A stretch of 64,000 nt of DNA from Rhodococcoides corynebacterioides NBRC 14404 (GTDB lineage Bacteria > Actinomycetota > Actinomycetes > Mycobacteriales > Mycobacteriaceae), in NCBI RefSeq assembly GCF_001894765.1, contig NZ_BCWV01000003.1:62001-126000 (forward strand). Direction: 5' to 3'. The notes under the pieces are model-generated. The model saw only the letters and a list, made by a program, of their open reading frames with translations, was not told the origin of the DNA and searched no databases. Below, piece by piece: positions 19,963 through 29,387 of the stretch. Positions within the stretch are counted from its first letter, which is position 1. Every line of letters begins with the position of its first letter. The translations under genes were made by a program, and so were the position numbers.

Positions 19963-20002
19963 CGGTTCTCCATCTCGGCAGGGGTGGCGGGGTGAACGGT
20001 GG

Positions 20003-20845
20003 TCATGCGGTCTTGTCGCTCTCGGGGAGACGTCCGGGCTCGAGGGCACCCTCGTCGTCGGCGGGCGGGAGGTGCTTGCCGACCAGACGGTCGTAGAGGA
20101 ACACCCCGATGGGCCCGCCGATCAGCGGTCCCACGATGGGGACCCAGAAGTAGAGGCTGCCGTACTGATCGCGCCATGCCCCACCGTATCCCGTGATGTA
20201 CGACGCGAGGCGGGGTCCGAGATCGCGGGCCGGGTTGATCGCGTAGCCGGCGTTGGTGCCCCAGGCGAAGCCGATGGCGACGACGATCAGGCCGATCACG
20301 AACGGGGCGATGTTCGCCATGGGCGGGCTGTTGCGCTTGTCGGTGACGGCGACGATGAGGAACAGCAGGATCGCCGTGCCGATGATCTGGTCGATCAGGG
20401 CGGACTGCAGGCTCACAGGCAGCGTGCCGTTGCCGGGGAGCGTGGAGAAGATGGTCTGCGTCGCCGTGGTGTGCTCCGGGTCGATCGCGGTGATCATGTC
20501 GTTGTAGTTCCAGCGCACGATCAGCGCCGCGACGAACGCGCCGAGCATCTGCGCGGCGACGTAGGGGCCGACCTTCGCCCACGAGAAGTCGCGGAACAGC
20601 GCGAACGACACCGTCACTGCGGGATTGAGGTGCGCACCCGTCGCGCGACCGGCGACGTAGACGCCGAACATGACGCCGAGGCCCCAGGCCCACGCGATCG
20701 AGTCGTGGTCGCCGAGGCTGCCCGCCTCACCGCCCGACACCACCTGGGCGACGACGCCCACGCCGAACAGAATGAGAATCATCGTTCCGGCGAACTCGGC
20801 CGCCATCTCCGCACCCAGGCCCCACTTGGCCCGCTTTTCCGTCAT
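20003..20845 (-). CDS. glpF: glycerol uptake facilitator, aquaglyceroporin
   Basis: 280 residues with six membrane spans and both aquaporin boxes, [10 protein letters not shown] and [13 protein letters not shown]. The Asp after the second NPAR and the GYAINPARD context fit glycerol facilitators rather than water-only channels. GGAGGGA precedes ATG 20845. First gene of glpFKD; the operon is divergent from a SorC-type regulator, with a palindromic operator candidate between them. Confidence 0.94.
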   Translation of the reverse strand: MTEKRAKWGLGAEMAAEFAGTMILILFGVGVVAQVVSGGEAGSLGDHDSIAWAWGLGVMFGVYVAGRATGAHLNPAVTVSFALFRDFSWAKVGPYVAAQMLGAFVAALIVRWNYNDMITAIDPEHTTATQTIFSTLPGNGTLPVSLQSALIDQIIGTAILLFLIVAVTDKRNSPPMANIAPFVIGLIVVAIGFAWGTNAGYAINPARDLGPRLASYITGYGGAWRDQYGSLYFWVPIVGPLIGGPIGVFLYDRLVGKHLPPADDEGALEPGRLPESDKTA

Positions 20846-20942
20846 CGTCGTCCCTCCGCATTTGTGATGCGCGCCATAGAAGCGCTCGGTGAGGTCAGAC
20901 TAGAACCAACGACGCCGAAACTGCACGTCGTCACACCTCCTC

Positions 20943-20956
20943 TGCACATATGTGCA
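20943..20956. promoter_or_regulatory. perfect 14-bp palindrome TGCACATATGTGCA, candidate operator
   Basis: A perfect inverted repeat in the 130-bp divergent region between glpF and the SorC-type regulator, 20-35 bp before the regulator start and about 100 bp before glpF. Position and symmetry suit an autoregulatory site that also controls glpFKD. A partial half-site (CTGCAC) occurs about 25 bp to its left. Confidence 0.55.
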
Positions 20957-20977
20957 AATCGGACTACGGTGACCGTC

Positions 20978-21961
20978 GTGGCATCCGACCTCGCTCCGTC
21001 CTCGACGACCGATCCGCGCACGTCCGACGCCGTGCGGGCGGCGCGGCTCTACTACTTCCAGGACCTCACGATGGCGGCCATCGGCCGCGAACTGGGCGTC
21101 TCGCGGTCGACGGTCTCGCGCCTGATCACCTTCGCCCGCGACTCCGGCCTCGTGGAGATCAAGATCAGCACCGCTCTGGGCCAGGGACCGAGCCTCGAGC
21201 GCGCGTTCGCCGACCGGTACGCGGTGCGGGCCCACGTGGTTCCCGTGCCGGAGTCGGTCAGCGACGTCGATCGACTCGATCGCGTGGCGATGTTCGCCGG
21301 CCGCCTGCTGACGACGTTCGTCACCTCGGACATGGTGGTCGGCATCGCGTGGGGCACGACGGTCAGCGCCGTGAGCCGGCACGTCGCCCCGAAGCGCACC
21401 CACAACACGCACGTGGTCCAACTGAACGGGGCTGCGAACACCCGCACCACCGGCGTCTCCTACGCCACGGACATCGTCCGAACCATCGGGGACGCGTACG
21501 GCGCTGTGGCCCAGGGATTTCCGGTGCCCGCGCTGTTCGACTACCCGGAGACGCGCCGGTTGTTGTGGCGGGAGCGATCGATCCGCCGCGTCCTGGATCT
21601 GCGGGATCGGATGGACCTGGCGCTGTTCGGCATCGGCGTGCACGGAGGTGCAGTGCCGAGCCACGTCTACAGCGCCGGGTACCTCGAGAAGTCGGACCTG
21701 GCCGAACTGGACCGGGACGGCGTGGTGGGCGATATCGCCACCGTGTTCTTCCGGTCGGACGGAAGCTACGACCGCATCGCGCTCAACGACCGGGCGAGCG
21801 GGCCGACGCTGGACGCCCTGAAGAGCGTGCCGCGACGGCTGTGCGTCGTGGCCGGCGAGGACAAACTCCGCGCCCTGCACGCCGCGCTCACCGGCGGGCT
21901 GATCACGGACCTGGTGATCGACGACCTCAGCGCCGCAGCCCTTCTCGCCCGTTCGGCCTGA
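20978..21961 (+). CDS. SorC/DeoR-type sugar-binding transcriptional regulator of glpFKD
   Basis: 327 residues from GTG 20978; GTG 20969 would add three residues and is equally possible. N-terminal helix-turn-helix (YFQDLTMAAIGRELGVSRST, VSRLITFARDSGLV) followed by a SorC-type effector domain with VGIAWGTTVSAV, the FGIGVHGGAVPSH loop and a C-terminal VVAGEDKLRALHAAL. The family binds phosphorylated sugars, so glycerol 3-phosphate or dihydroxyacetone phosphate would be a logical ligand. Divergent from glpFKD, it is the likely regulator, probably through the palindrome just upstream. Confidence 0.82.
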   Translation: MASDLAPSSTTDPRTSDAVRAARLYYFQDLTMAAIGRELGVSRSTVSRLITFARDSGLVEIKISTALGQGPSLERAFADRYAVRAHVVPVPESVSDVDRLDRVAMFAGRLLTTFVTSDMVVGIAWGTTVSAVSRHVAPKRTHNTHVVQLNGAANTRTTGVSYATDIVRTIGDAYGAVAQGFPVPALFDYPETRRLLWRERSIRRVLDLRDRMDLALFGIGVHGGAVPSHVYSAGYLEKSDLAELDRDGVVGDIATVFFRSDGSYDRIALNDRASGPTLDALKSVPRRLCVVAGEDKLRALHAALTGGLITDLVIDDLSAAALLARSA

Positions 21962-21976
21962 CGCGATCCGCCGCGG

Positions 21977-22834
21977 TCAGGCCTTCTTCTTCGTCCCCGG
22001 CAGGAACCCCGCTGCGATGACGGCCTTGACGTAGGGACGCGCGGAGGTCAGGAGGTCCTCCGCGTCCGGGACGTCGCTCCAGATCGACGCGGCCAGACGG
22101 TCGGTGCGCTCCTCGATGCGGCGATCGAGCTCGACGCCGCCCTCGGACAACGCCTCCGCATCGGGCTGCAGCAGCCCGCGCGAGCGCAGTCGCTCGATCG
22201 CGGCGCCCCACTGCTCGTCGGACCACCCGCGCGTGATCTGCGTGATGCGGCGCCCGAGCGTGCGGCGCCCTGCCGGATCGGGATGCTGCGCCTCGTGGAA
22301 CACCACGGCCTCGGTCGGATCCAGCTCGGCGTCGACCAGTGCGGCCAGGTGACCGTCGCCGCGCCACTCCCGCAGGACCGCGATGGCGTGCCACAACGCG
22401 AGGTGCGGCGCGTCGGGATGGCTCGCGTCGTGCCAGGCCGCCGAGAGCGGTCGACCGGCGAAGTCGGCCCTGTCCCCGATCTCGTGCAACCGGCGGGCGA
22501 GATCCACGAGGTGCGGATCCCCGGCCCGCTCCCCCAACGCGTCCGCCAGCACCGTGTCCAGCGCCGCCCAGCGGCGATCCGACACCCGTTCCAACCCGGC
22601 CTCGACCGCCGCCGGCCACGCGGCGGCGATCAGAGCGGGCGAGAAGTTGTAGAACGTCGACGACACCACCGCCGGCGCGCACGGGCCCAGCGGCGCACCA
22701 CGAGCCCCCACGTAGAACGCGTGCCCGTCGAGTCCGGTATCCGTGTACGCGTTCGGCAGATCCGGATTGAAGTACGCCGCCACGTGATACGGCTCGAGCG
22801 TCGAGTAGGCCAGGCGGGCGAGGGCGGACGTCAT
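21977..22834 (-). CDS. SCO6745-like helical protein of unknown function
   Basis: 285 residues. Looks like the SCO6745 family of actinobacterial proteins: an opening like TLEPYHVAAYF, then GLDGHAFYVGARGAPLG, a histidine-containing FYNFSPALIAAAWP, and a C-terminal winged-helix-like region (RITQITRGWSDEQWGAAIER, LRSRGLL). No enzyme motif is seen. It lies 17 nt after an ABC permease gene on the same strand and may be co-transcribed; it ends 15 nt from the convergent SorC-type gene. It finishes in a lysine run, GTKKKA. Confidence 0.55.
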   Translation of the reverse strand: MTSALARLAYSTLEPYHVAAYFNPDLPNAYTDTGLDGHAFYVGARGAPLGPCAPAVVSSTFYNFSPALIAAAWPAAVEAGLERVSDRRWAALDTVLADALGERAGDPHLVDLARRLHEIGDRADFAGRPLSAAWHDASHPDAPHLALWHAIAVLREWRGDGHLAALVDAELDPTEAVVFHEAQHPDPAGRRTLGRRITQITRGWSDEQWGAAIERLRSRGLLQPDAEALSEGGVELDRRIEERTDRLAASIWSDVPDAEDLLTSARPYVKAVIAAGFLPGTKKKA

Positions 22835-22851
22835 GGCCCCGACGGTAGCGG

Positions 22852-23601
22852 TCACGGTGTGACCACGTCTCGCCGATCGAGAACTCGCACCGCTGTCGCT
22901 ACGACGGCAGTGCCGAGCACCACCGTCGCCGCGAGGACCGCGGCGACGGAACCGGCGGTGAGCGCGCCGGAATCGCCGAACGCGCCCGAGGCGAGCTGGC
23001 CGGCCCGCGTCGCGAGCGCGTAGGGCAGGACGGCGATGGCCGCGTGCACCTTCGCCGTCATCAGCACCACGGCGAGGCCCGCGCCGACCAGCGCGACCCC
23101 GATGGGCGCCGCGAACGAGCGCATGATCATCGAGAGCAGTGACTGCAGCGCGGCCAGGGGGATCACCGCCGCGGCCGTCACCGCCGCCACCACGAGGTAC
23201 CGCGGAGGAAGGGCGCCGTCCAGACCGAAGAACGCCGCGCCGAGCACCCACACGGCGGCGAGTTGCACGGCCAGCATGGCGATTCCGAGCCCGGCAACCA
23301 CGGCCGTCTTGGCCACCACGATGCGCGCCGAGGACACCGGACCGGACATCAACGCGGTCCAGTTGCCGCCACGATGCTCCGGCCGCCAGACGAGCGACGC
23401 CAGGACGGCGACCCCCAGGGCCAGCGGGAACAGACCGAAGAACACGGCGGTACGCAGCCACAGCGTGTCCCATCCTTCGGCCAGTCCGGTGCCGAACGCC
23501 GCAGTATTGACGACCCCCAGCGCGGACATGACGAGAGGAAGGACCACCACGACGGCCCACACCTGAGAACGCTTCAGCTTGAGCACTTCTGCGGACAGCA
23601 T
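22852..23601 (-). CDS. ABC transporter permease, export type
   Basis: 249 residues with about six hydrophobic segments and an ABC-2-like opening, MLSAEVLKLKRSQVW, seen in lantibiotic-immunity and multidrug permeases. It follows the first permease by 2 nt. Together with the upstream permease and ATPase it should form a two-permease exporter. ATG 23601 was chosen because it starts the amphipathic N-terminal helix typical of these permeases. Confidence 0.8.
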   Translation of the reverse strand: MLSAEVLKLKRSQVWAVVVVLPLVMSALGVVNTAAFGTGLAEGWDTLWLRTAVFFGLFPLALGVAVLASLVWRPEHRGGNWTALMSGPVSSARIVVAKTAVVAGLGIAMLAVQLAAVWVLGAAFFGLDGALPPRYLVVAAVTAAAVIPLAALQSLLSMIMRSFAAPIGVALVGAGLAVVLMTAKVHAAIAVLPYALATRAGQLASGAFGDSGALTAGSVAAVLAATVVLGTAVVATAVRVLDRRDVVTP

Positions 23602-23603
23602 GT

Positions 23604-24389
23604 TCAGACCTCCTGTCGATCGAGTCGCCGGGTCGCCACGACGACGCCGGCGGTGGCCAGCAGCGCCAGCGCGACGACGCTGACGTAGGACGGCTGCAGG
23701 GTCACCACCGATTCGCCCGCGTAGTCGGCGGCGGCGATCAGCGACCAGTAACCCCACGGCGTCAGATGTGCTGCCCACCCGGGCAATCCGGACGAGCAGA
23801 TCGCGACCACCGTGCCGACGATGCCCACCCCCAGCGGGATCAGCTGATTGTCGATGCGGGCCGAGATCAGCACCTGCACGGCCAGGACCACCAGGGAGAC
23901 CACGATCGCGGCCACGGTGTAGCCGAGCCACAGCGACACCGGGACGGGGCCCGTGGCCCCCGGGGCCCGGGTCAGGAGCGCCACGACGACGGACGCGCCG
24001 CCGGTGCCGACGGCGACCGCCGCGGCGAGCACCCCCAGCTTGGCGCGGCAGAGCCGGCCCGGTGCGACTCCCGTGGTGCGGCCCAGCAGCCATCCTCCGC
24101 CCTGGTGCTCGATGTCGACGGCACGGCTGGCGAGGATCGCCAGGATCACCGGGGACGCGACGGGAACGGCCAACGACAGTCCCGCCAAGGGCAGGGCAGC
24201 CGGGAGGTCGCCGTCGGTGGACGCTCCCGCGAGCGTGCCGACGAGGGTGAGCCCCACGATGCCGACGGCGAGCAGCGCGGTCACGAGGCCGATCCGGAGA
24301 TGCCGGCACTTCGCGATCTCGTTGCGCAGCAACGTCGCCGCGCCGGGTTCGAGGCGGACGGAGTGCACGCTGCGTGTCTCGGTGGTCAC
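23604..24389 (-). CDS. ABC transporter permease, export type
   Basis: 261 residues, about six hydrophobic segments after a cytoplasmic N-terminus containing LLRNEIAKCRHLRIGL, again the ABC-2/lantibiotic-immunity style. A central IEHQGGGWLLGRTTG motif parallels the RPEHRGGNWTALMSGPV motif of the other permease, so the pair are distant paralogues forming a heterodimer. It overlaps the ATPase stop by 4 nt. Confidence 0.8.
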   Translation of the reverse strand: MTTETRSVHSVRLEPGAATLLRNEIAKCRHLRIGLVTALLAVGIVGLTLVGTLAGASTDGDLPAALPLAGLSLAVPVASPVILAILASRAVDIEHQGGGWLLGRTTGVAPGRLCRAKLGVLAAAVAVGTGGASVVVALLTRAPGATGPVPVSLWLGYTVAAIVVSLVVLAVQVLISARIDNQLIPLGVGIVGTVVAICSSGLPGWAAHLTPWGYWSLIAAADYAGESVVTLQPSYVSVVALALLATAGVVVATRRLDRQEV

Positions 24390-25288
24390 GGTCGACCTCC
24401 ACTCGTCAGGGACATGAAGACGTCCTCGAGGGACTGCTCGTCGCGCCGGACGCCGAACACGCCCGCGCCGGCGCCGACCAGGTCCTCCACCACCCGCGCC
24501 GTCGTGCGATCGTCGATGCCCGACACCCGCACGGTGTGACCGTCCACCCGAGCCGGAAGATCCTTCCGCAGAACGGGTCCGACGCGGGAGGGATCGACCG
24601 TGTCGATGAGGACGTCGGGGGTGACGGCGCTGGTGAGGTCGGTCCGCGAGCCCTGGAAGATCATCCGGCCGCCGCTGAGGATGCCGAGGACGTCGGCAGT
24701 CCTGTCGATCTCGCCCAGCAGGTGACTCGAGACCATCACGGTGACGCCGTTCGACGCCAGGTGGCGGAGCAGTCCGCGGATCTCCTCGATGCCGGCGGGA
24801 TCGAGACCGTTGGTGGGCTCGTCGAGGATCAGCAGTCGGGGTTCGCGGGCCAGCGCCATGGCGATACCGAGGCGCTGCTTCATCCCCAGGGAGTAGTGCC
24901 GCACCTTCTTGTCCATCTGGTCCTGCAGGCGAACGGTGCGCACGGCGCGCTCGACCTGATCGTTCCGCAGACCCAGACTGCGCTGCACGATCCGGAGGTT
25001 CTCCGCCCCGGTGAGATGGCCGTAGCCGGGCGGCGCCTCGATGAGCGACCCCACGCCCGCGAGCAGGTCGCGACGGGTCTCCCGCGTCATGGGGCGACCG
25101 AACAGCTCGATGCGGCCACTGGTCGGGGCGATCAGGGACAGCAGCATCTTCATGGTCGTCGACTTGCCCGACCCGTTGGGTCCGAGGAAGCCGTAGACGC
25201 AGCCCTCGGGAATCCGCAGGTGCAGGTCGTCGACCACGGTCGTGGAGCCGTACCGTTTGCCGAGTGCCTGTGTGCTGACGATGTCCAT
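24386..25288 (-). CDS. ABC transporter ATP-binding protein (BcrA-type)
   Basis: 300 residues. Walker A GPNGSGKST, signature YSLGMKQRLGIAMALA, Walker B LLILDEPTNGLDPAG, H-loop VSSHLLGEI, and a C-terminal domain as in bacitracin/lantibiotic exporter ATPases. With the two permeases it likely exports or excludes a peptide antibiotic or hydrophobic compound. It lies about 85 bp downstream of the LuxR-type response regulator on the same strand, so the neighbouring two-component system probably controls it. Confidence 0.88.
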   Translation of the reverse strand: MDIVSTQALGKRYGSTTVVDDLHLRIPEGCVYGFLGPNGSGKSTTMKMLLSLIAPTSGRIELFGRPMTRETRRDLLAGVGSLIEAPPGYGHLTGAENLRIVQRSLGLRNDQVERAVRTVRLQDQMDKKVRHYSLGMKQRLGIAMALAREPRLLILDEPTNGLDPAGIEEIRGLLRHLASNGVTVMVSSHLLGEIDRTADVLGILSGGRMIFQGSRTDLTSAVTPDVLIDTVDPSRVGPVLRKDLPARVDGHTVRVSGIDDRTTARVVEDLVGAGAGVFGVRRDEQSLEDVFMSLTSGGRP

Positions 25289-25372
25289 GCCGCCACTCTG
25301 CTCGGTGGCGGCGCCGACATCGTCAGCCCGAGGACGGAACTTCGGGGGTATACCTGAGTAGGAGGTCGGGCC

Positions 25373-26023
25373 TCAGGACCGATCCATCAGACCGTTCTCG
25401 TACGCCGCGATGACCGCCTGCGTGCGGTCGCGGAGACCGAGTTTCGCCAGGATGCGGCCGACGTGCGCCTTGACCGTCACCTCCGAGACCTCCAGCGCCG
25501 CGCCGATCTCGGCGTTGGACAAGCCCGATGCGATCGCCCGGAGAACCTCGAGCTCGCGGGGGGTGAGGTCGACCAGCTTTTTGCCGGTCGCGGGCGGGGG
25601 TACGCCGCGGGTGAAGTGGTCCACCAACCGCCGCGTGGTCGACGGAGCGACCACCGCGTCACCGTCCCGCACGTGACCCAGGGCGGCGACCAACTCGTCG
25701 ACCGGGCCGTCCTTGAGGAGGAAACCGCTGGCTCCGCCCCGCAGGGCGTCGAACGCGTACTCGTCGAGGTCGAAGGTGGTCAGGATCAACACCTTCGGTG
25801 CGCCCGGGTGCCGACACAGTTCACGGGTGGCCGCCACCCCGTCCATCACCGGCATCCGCACGTCCATCACGACGACGTCGGGACTCGTCTCCCGCACCAC
25901 GTCGAGGGCCGTGCGCCCGTCCGCGGCCTCGCCGACCACCTCGACGCCGCGGGCCTCGAGCACCATGCGCAGGCCCGTGCGCACCAGGTCCTGATCGTCG
26001 ACCAGCACCACCCGAATGCTCAT
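25373..26023 (-). CDS. LuxR-type response regulator
   Basis: 216 residues. Receiver domain with acidic pocket VDDQD, phospho-acceptor Asp54 in VVVMDVRMPVMDG, Thr near 82 and Lys104 (FLLKDG). A C-terminal LuxR helix-turn-helix follows (LTPRELEVLRAIASGLSN, then VTVKAHVGRILAKLGLRDR). ATG 26023 overlaps the kinase stop by 4 nt. It pairs with the upstream histidine kinase and is the likely regulator of the ABC exporter downstream. Confidence 0.92.
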   Translation of the reverse strand: MSIRVVLVDDQDLVRTGLRMVLEARGVEVVGEAADGRTALDVVRETSPDVVVMDVRMPVMDGVAATRELCRHPGAPKVLILTTFDLDEYAFDALRGGASGFLLKDGPVDELVAALGHVRDGDAVVAPSTTRRLVDHFTRGVPPPATGKKLVDLTPRELEVLRAIASGLSNAEIGAALEVSEVTVKAHVGRILAKLGLRDRTQAVIAAYENGLMDRS

Positions 26024-27159
26024 GCGGGCACCGGGATCCACGCGTGGACGACGAATCCGTGATCGGCCGGTTCGGCGGTCAGGCTGCCGCCCACCGCCTC
26101 GACGCGCTCGCGCATTCCGATCACCCCCAGTCCACCGGTGGCGGTGTCACGGCCCCGCCCGTCGTCGGTCACGGACACGGCGACTCCGTCGCCGGTCCAC
26201 CGCATGCCCACCTCGACAGTCTCGACGGGCCCGGCGTGCTTCCGGACGTTGGTCAGTGCTTCCTGGACCACACGGTAGATCACGAGTTCCGTTCCCGCCG
26301 TGAGACTGCGCGGCGTCCCCTCCACGCGCAACGTGACGGGAACCCCGACCGTCCGCGACAGGTTCAGCAGGTCCTCGAGGCCGGCGAGGGTCGGCTGCGG
26401 ATCCGACGCTTCGTCCTCCGACCGGAGAACCGACAGCATCGACCGCATCTCCGTCATCGCGTGGCGGCCGGTGTCCCGCACCGACAGCATCGCCCTGCGC
26501 GCGCGGTCCGGGTCGGTGTCGGCCATCGACGCCGCCCCCTCGGACAGCAGAACGATGGCGCTCAGACCGTGGGAGACGACGTCGTGCAACTCGCGGGTGA
26601 TCCGCGCCCGCTCGTCCAGAACGGCGATGCGCGTACCGGTTTCGCGCTCACGCTCGGCCTGCAGCGCCCGCTCCTCGAGGCTCTCGACGTAGAGCCGACG
26701 GGTCCGCGTCAGGGCGCCGACCAGCCACGCGACCAGCACGATGGCCACGAACAGTCCGATGTCCCCCGGAGTCAGACCATCCGTGTGACGCGTGGGGACC
26801 GTGACCGCGAGAGTCCATGCCGCAGCCACCGTCGCCGCGGGGATCGAGACGGTCCACGGACGCGCGGCCGCCACCCGGACGAGCGTGAGAACCACCACCA
26901 CGTCGGCCACAAGCAGGCCGAGCCCGACGAGGGGCTGCACGAACGCCACCGCCACGACGAGGACGAAAGCGAGACCCGGCCGGTGGCGACTGAGCAGGTA
27001 CGCCAGACACAACCCGATCGGAACGAGCAGGGCCGCAGGGGAGGCCGTGCCCTGGATCGGCAGGTTGTAGGCGAAGACGGCCACGGCGACAGCGATGTCG
27101 AAGGTGCGCCGCACGGCCGGAGACATCCGTGAGGGGTTCGGGAACGCCATCGCGGTCAC
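26020..27159 (-). CDS. NarL-group sensor histidine kinase
   Basis: 379 residues. About four to five membrane spans fill the first 150 residues with no large outer domain, so it probably senses signals in the membrane. The H-box is RITRELHDVVSHGLS (His192), followed by a HATPase domain with N-box VQEALTNVRKHAG and G-box VTDDGRGRD. The order kinase then LuxR regulator with a 4-nt overlap fits a cognate pair. The start is GTG 27159 or ATG 27150; neither has a clear ribosome-binding site. Confidence 0.9.
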   Translation of the reverse strand: MTAMAFPNPSRMSPAVRRTFDIAVAVAVFAYNLPIQGTASPAALLVPIGLCLAYLLSRHRPGLAFVLVVAVAFVQPLVGLGLLVADVVVVLTLVRVAAARPWTVSIPAATVAAAWTLAVTVPTRHTDGLTPGDIGLFVAIVLVAWLVGALTRTRRLYVESLEERALQAERERETGTRIAVLDERARITRELHDVVSHGLSAIVLLSEGAASMADTDPDRARRAMLSVRDTGRHAMTEMRSMLSVLRSEDEASDPQPTLAGLEDLLNLSRTVGVPVTLRVEGTPRSLTAGTELVIYRVVQEALTNVRKHAGPVETVEVGMRWTGDGVAVSVTDDGRGRDTATGGLGVIGMRERVEAVGGSLTAEPADHGFVVHAWIPVPA

Positions 27160-27165
27160 CGTAGC

Positions 27166-28233
27166 TCAGGTCGGGGGCCGCGGCGTCTCGTCGCCGCGAA
27201 CCGCGTGGGGCAGGTCCACTCGTCGCGGGCCGTCGACTCCGTCGACCAGGATCGACGCCGCGGAATCGCGGTCGGGTGGCAGGAGTCGGACGGTCACCGC
27301 CTCCACCGCCGGGTTCTCGAGGGCGGCGACCACCGCGTCCACGATCGCGTCGTCGACAGTCTCGGTGTTCTCGTGTCCGCGGTCGTCGAGCAGCAGGACG
27401 TCCACCCCGCGGCTGCGTGCGGCGCGCACGGCGCTGCTGACGTCGACCAGCCCCCGCGCCCGGAAGGAGTCGCGGAGCTGGCTCTCCAGGAGTCGGCAGG
27501 CGAGCCGCTCGTCGTCGGCCAGCGGCTCCCCCGAGGCGATACGGGTGAGCAGCGGGCGCGCCAACTCGTCGAGCCGGGTCAGCTGGACGTCCCGTTCGTG
27601 CAGCGACGCGGCGGCGGCCGCTTCCTCCGCGGCCCGGACGGTGGTCTGCGCGCGGAGTTCGAAGATGTCCGCGACGGGTGTCCGGATCGCATGGGCGAAG
27701 AAGGACCCCATGAGAACCAGTGCGACACTGGGCAACACGAGCGGACCGGCGATCGTCCACCCCTGGCCGGTGTCGGTGGCCCACGCGAGGGTGACCACGA
27801 CGACCGCGGCGTACTCGGCCCACCCCCACCACGGCCGACCGCGAACGCACAGGAATGTCACCACGCCGGCGCAGACCCCGATGGGCCAGGTCTGCAGGGG
27901 GTTGTCGAGGGGAACGGGAAGCGACCACAGGACGAGCGCACACGACGCCGGCCCCGCGAGACCGATGGCGAGGGTCGCGGGGAGCGGGAGGGGGTCGCCG
28001 TGCACGCACACCAGGGCGACGACGCAGGCCGCGTGCACCGCGAGGGCCAGCACCGGTGCACCGATCGGCTCGACGCCGCCGAGTGCGCCGAGTGCCGCGA
28101 CGGCGACTCCGATCAGGTGGAGGGCCACCACGATCGCCGCGGCGCGGGTGCGCATACCGAGCAGCGTGGTCACGTCAGCGTCGCGACCGTCGAGCCGATC
28201 GGGAGCGAGCGACCAGATCACCGACGCCACCAC
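27166..28233 (-). CDS. degenerate membrane histidine-kinase-like protein
   Basis: 355 residues. About six membrane spans (residues 25-175) are followed by a helical segment and a C-terminal domain laid out like a HATPase (DDAIVDAVVAALENPAVEAV, then TVRLLPPD), but the H-box histidine, the N-box asparagines and the DxGxG box are missing. It is therefore probably a pseudokinase or signal-input partner. It overlaps the preceding true kinase by 16 nt at its GTG start and precedes another kinase by 6 nt. The kinase relationship is inferred from layout and context. Confidence 0.55.
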   Translation of the reverse strand: MVASVIWSLAPDRLDGRDADVTTLLGMRTRAAAIVVALHLIGVAVAALGALGGVEPIGAPVLALAVHAACVVALVCVHGDPLPLPATLAIGLAGPASCALVLWSLPVPLDNPLQTWPIGVCAGVVTFLCVRGRPWWGWAEYAAVVVVTLAWATDTGQGWTIAGPLVLPSVALVLMGSFFAHAIRTPVADIFELRAQTTVRAAEEAAAAASLHERDVQLTRLDELARPLLTRIASGEPLADDERLACRLLESQLRDSFRARGLVDVSSAVRAARSRGVDVLLLDDRGHENTETVDDAIVDAVVAALENPAVEAVTVRLLPPDRDSAASILVDGVDGPRRVDLPHAVRGDETPRPPT

Positions 28234-29387
28234 AGATCCACCCTCGTACCCGCTCCCGGCGCCGATCGCAGCTCGGCGGAACCGCCGGACAACCGGGCCA
28301 TCCGGTCGACGATGCTGACCCGCACACCCAGTCGATGGGCCGGAACGGAGTCGGTGTCGAACCCGATGCCGTCGTCCCGCACCACGACGTGCACCTCGTC
28401 CGCCGCCACGGTCACCTCCACCTCACGCCGCGCTTCTCCGGCATGCCGCACGCTGTTGCGCACCGCCTCCGCGAGCGCGGCACCGACGGTCCTGATCGCC
28501 TCGGCCGGATACCGAGTCACCGCCGCGTCGGATGCGTGCACCGTCATCGGAATCGACCCGTCGACCGCCGTCGCCGCGGCACGCAGGTGGGCGAGGACGT
28601 CGTCACCCGAGAAGTCGTCGGCCGATCCGGCGTCGTCACGCAACGCGTCGAGTTCCGCGAGAGTCGTTCTCGCCTGGCGCGCGACCGCGTCTCCGGCGTC
28701 GGGACGTGACGCCGCGAGCAGCGTCGACATCACGCCGTCGTGAATCAGTCCGTCGAATCGCCTGCGTTCGACCGACCGCGCCTCCAGCGTGGCCGATCGC
28801 GCGGCCTGGGCGTACGACGACGCCCGCGTGCGGTCCAGCAAGCGCCCGGTGCGGGCCGCCATGACGGCCGCGCCGACGAAGATGATGCCGAAACCGAAGC
28901 CGTACACCACATCCGGCACCAGCGGGCTGCGGTCGACGGGCTCACGCACCGTGTAGTTGACCGTCTGCGCTCCCACGGTGACCACCGCGAGGTAGAGGAA
29001 GACGCGCGCGGGCGTCGTCGTGATCGCCGCACCCAGGGCGGCGAGGGCGGGAAAGAAGGAGAACCACACCGGCTCGGACTCCACGAACGACGCGCCCGTC
29101 CACCCGAGTGGCCAGGTCGCCAGACCGACGAGGTAGCCCACCATGCACGCGACCGCCAGCATCGTGATCGCCCGAATCGACCCGACGAACGCCACCACCG
29201 CCAAGGCGAGTCCCGGGCCGAAGAACAGGACCAGAGCGACGGGCGTCCACCACGGCCGGGTGATGGACGCCGTCTGCACGATGGCCGGGATCGACACGAG
29301 GACGTAGAAGACGTAGCCGGCGCCGATGAAGCGGCCGAACATCCGCATGATCCGATCGGCGGCACTGGTGTCCGCGCCGGGCGTCAT
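28218..29387 (-). CDS. membrane sensor histidine kinase
   Basis: 389 residues. About six membrane spans in the first 180 residues, then an H-box RRFDGLIHDGVMSTL (His216) and a HATPase domain with AEAVRNSVRHAG and VVRDDGIGFD. ATG 29387 overlaps the stop of the upstream response regulator by 4 nt (ATGA); a GTG start at 29417 would lie inside that gene. It pairs with the LuxR-type regulator and shares the operon with the degenerate kinase. Confidence 0.88.
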   Translation of the reverse strand: MTPGADTSAADRIMRMFGRFIGAGYVFYVLVSIPAIVQTASITRPWWTPVALVLFFGPGLALAVVAFVGSIRAITMLAVACMVGYLVGLATWPLGWTGASFVESEPVWFSFFPALAALGAAITTTPARVFLYLAVVTVGAQTVNYTVREPVDRSPLVPDVVYGFGFGIIFVGAAVMAARTGRLLDRTRASSYAQAARSATLEARSVERRRFDGLIHDGVMSTLLAASRPDAGDAVARQARTTLAELDALRDDAGSADDFSGDDVLAHLRAAATAVDGSIPMTVHASDAAVTRYPAEAIRTVGAALAEAVRNSVRHAGEARREVEVTVAADEVHVVVRDDGIGFDTDSVPAHRLGVRVSIVDRMARLSGGSAELRSAPGAGTRVDLWWRR

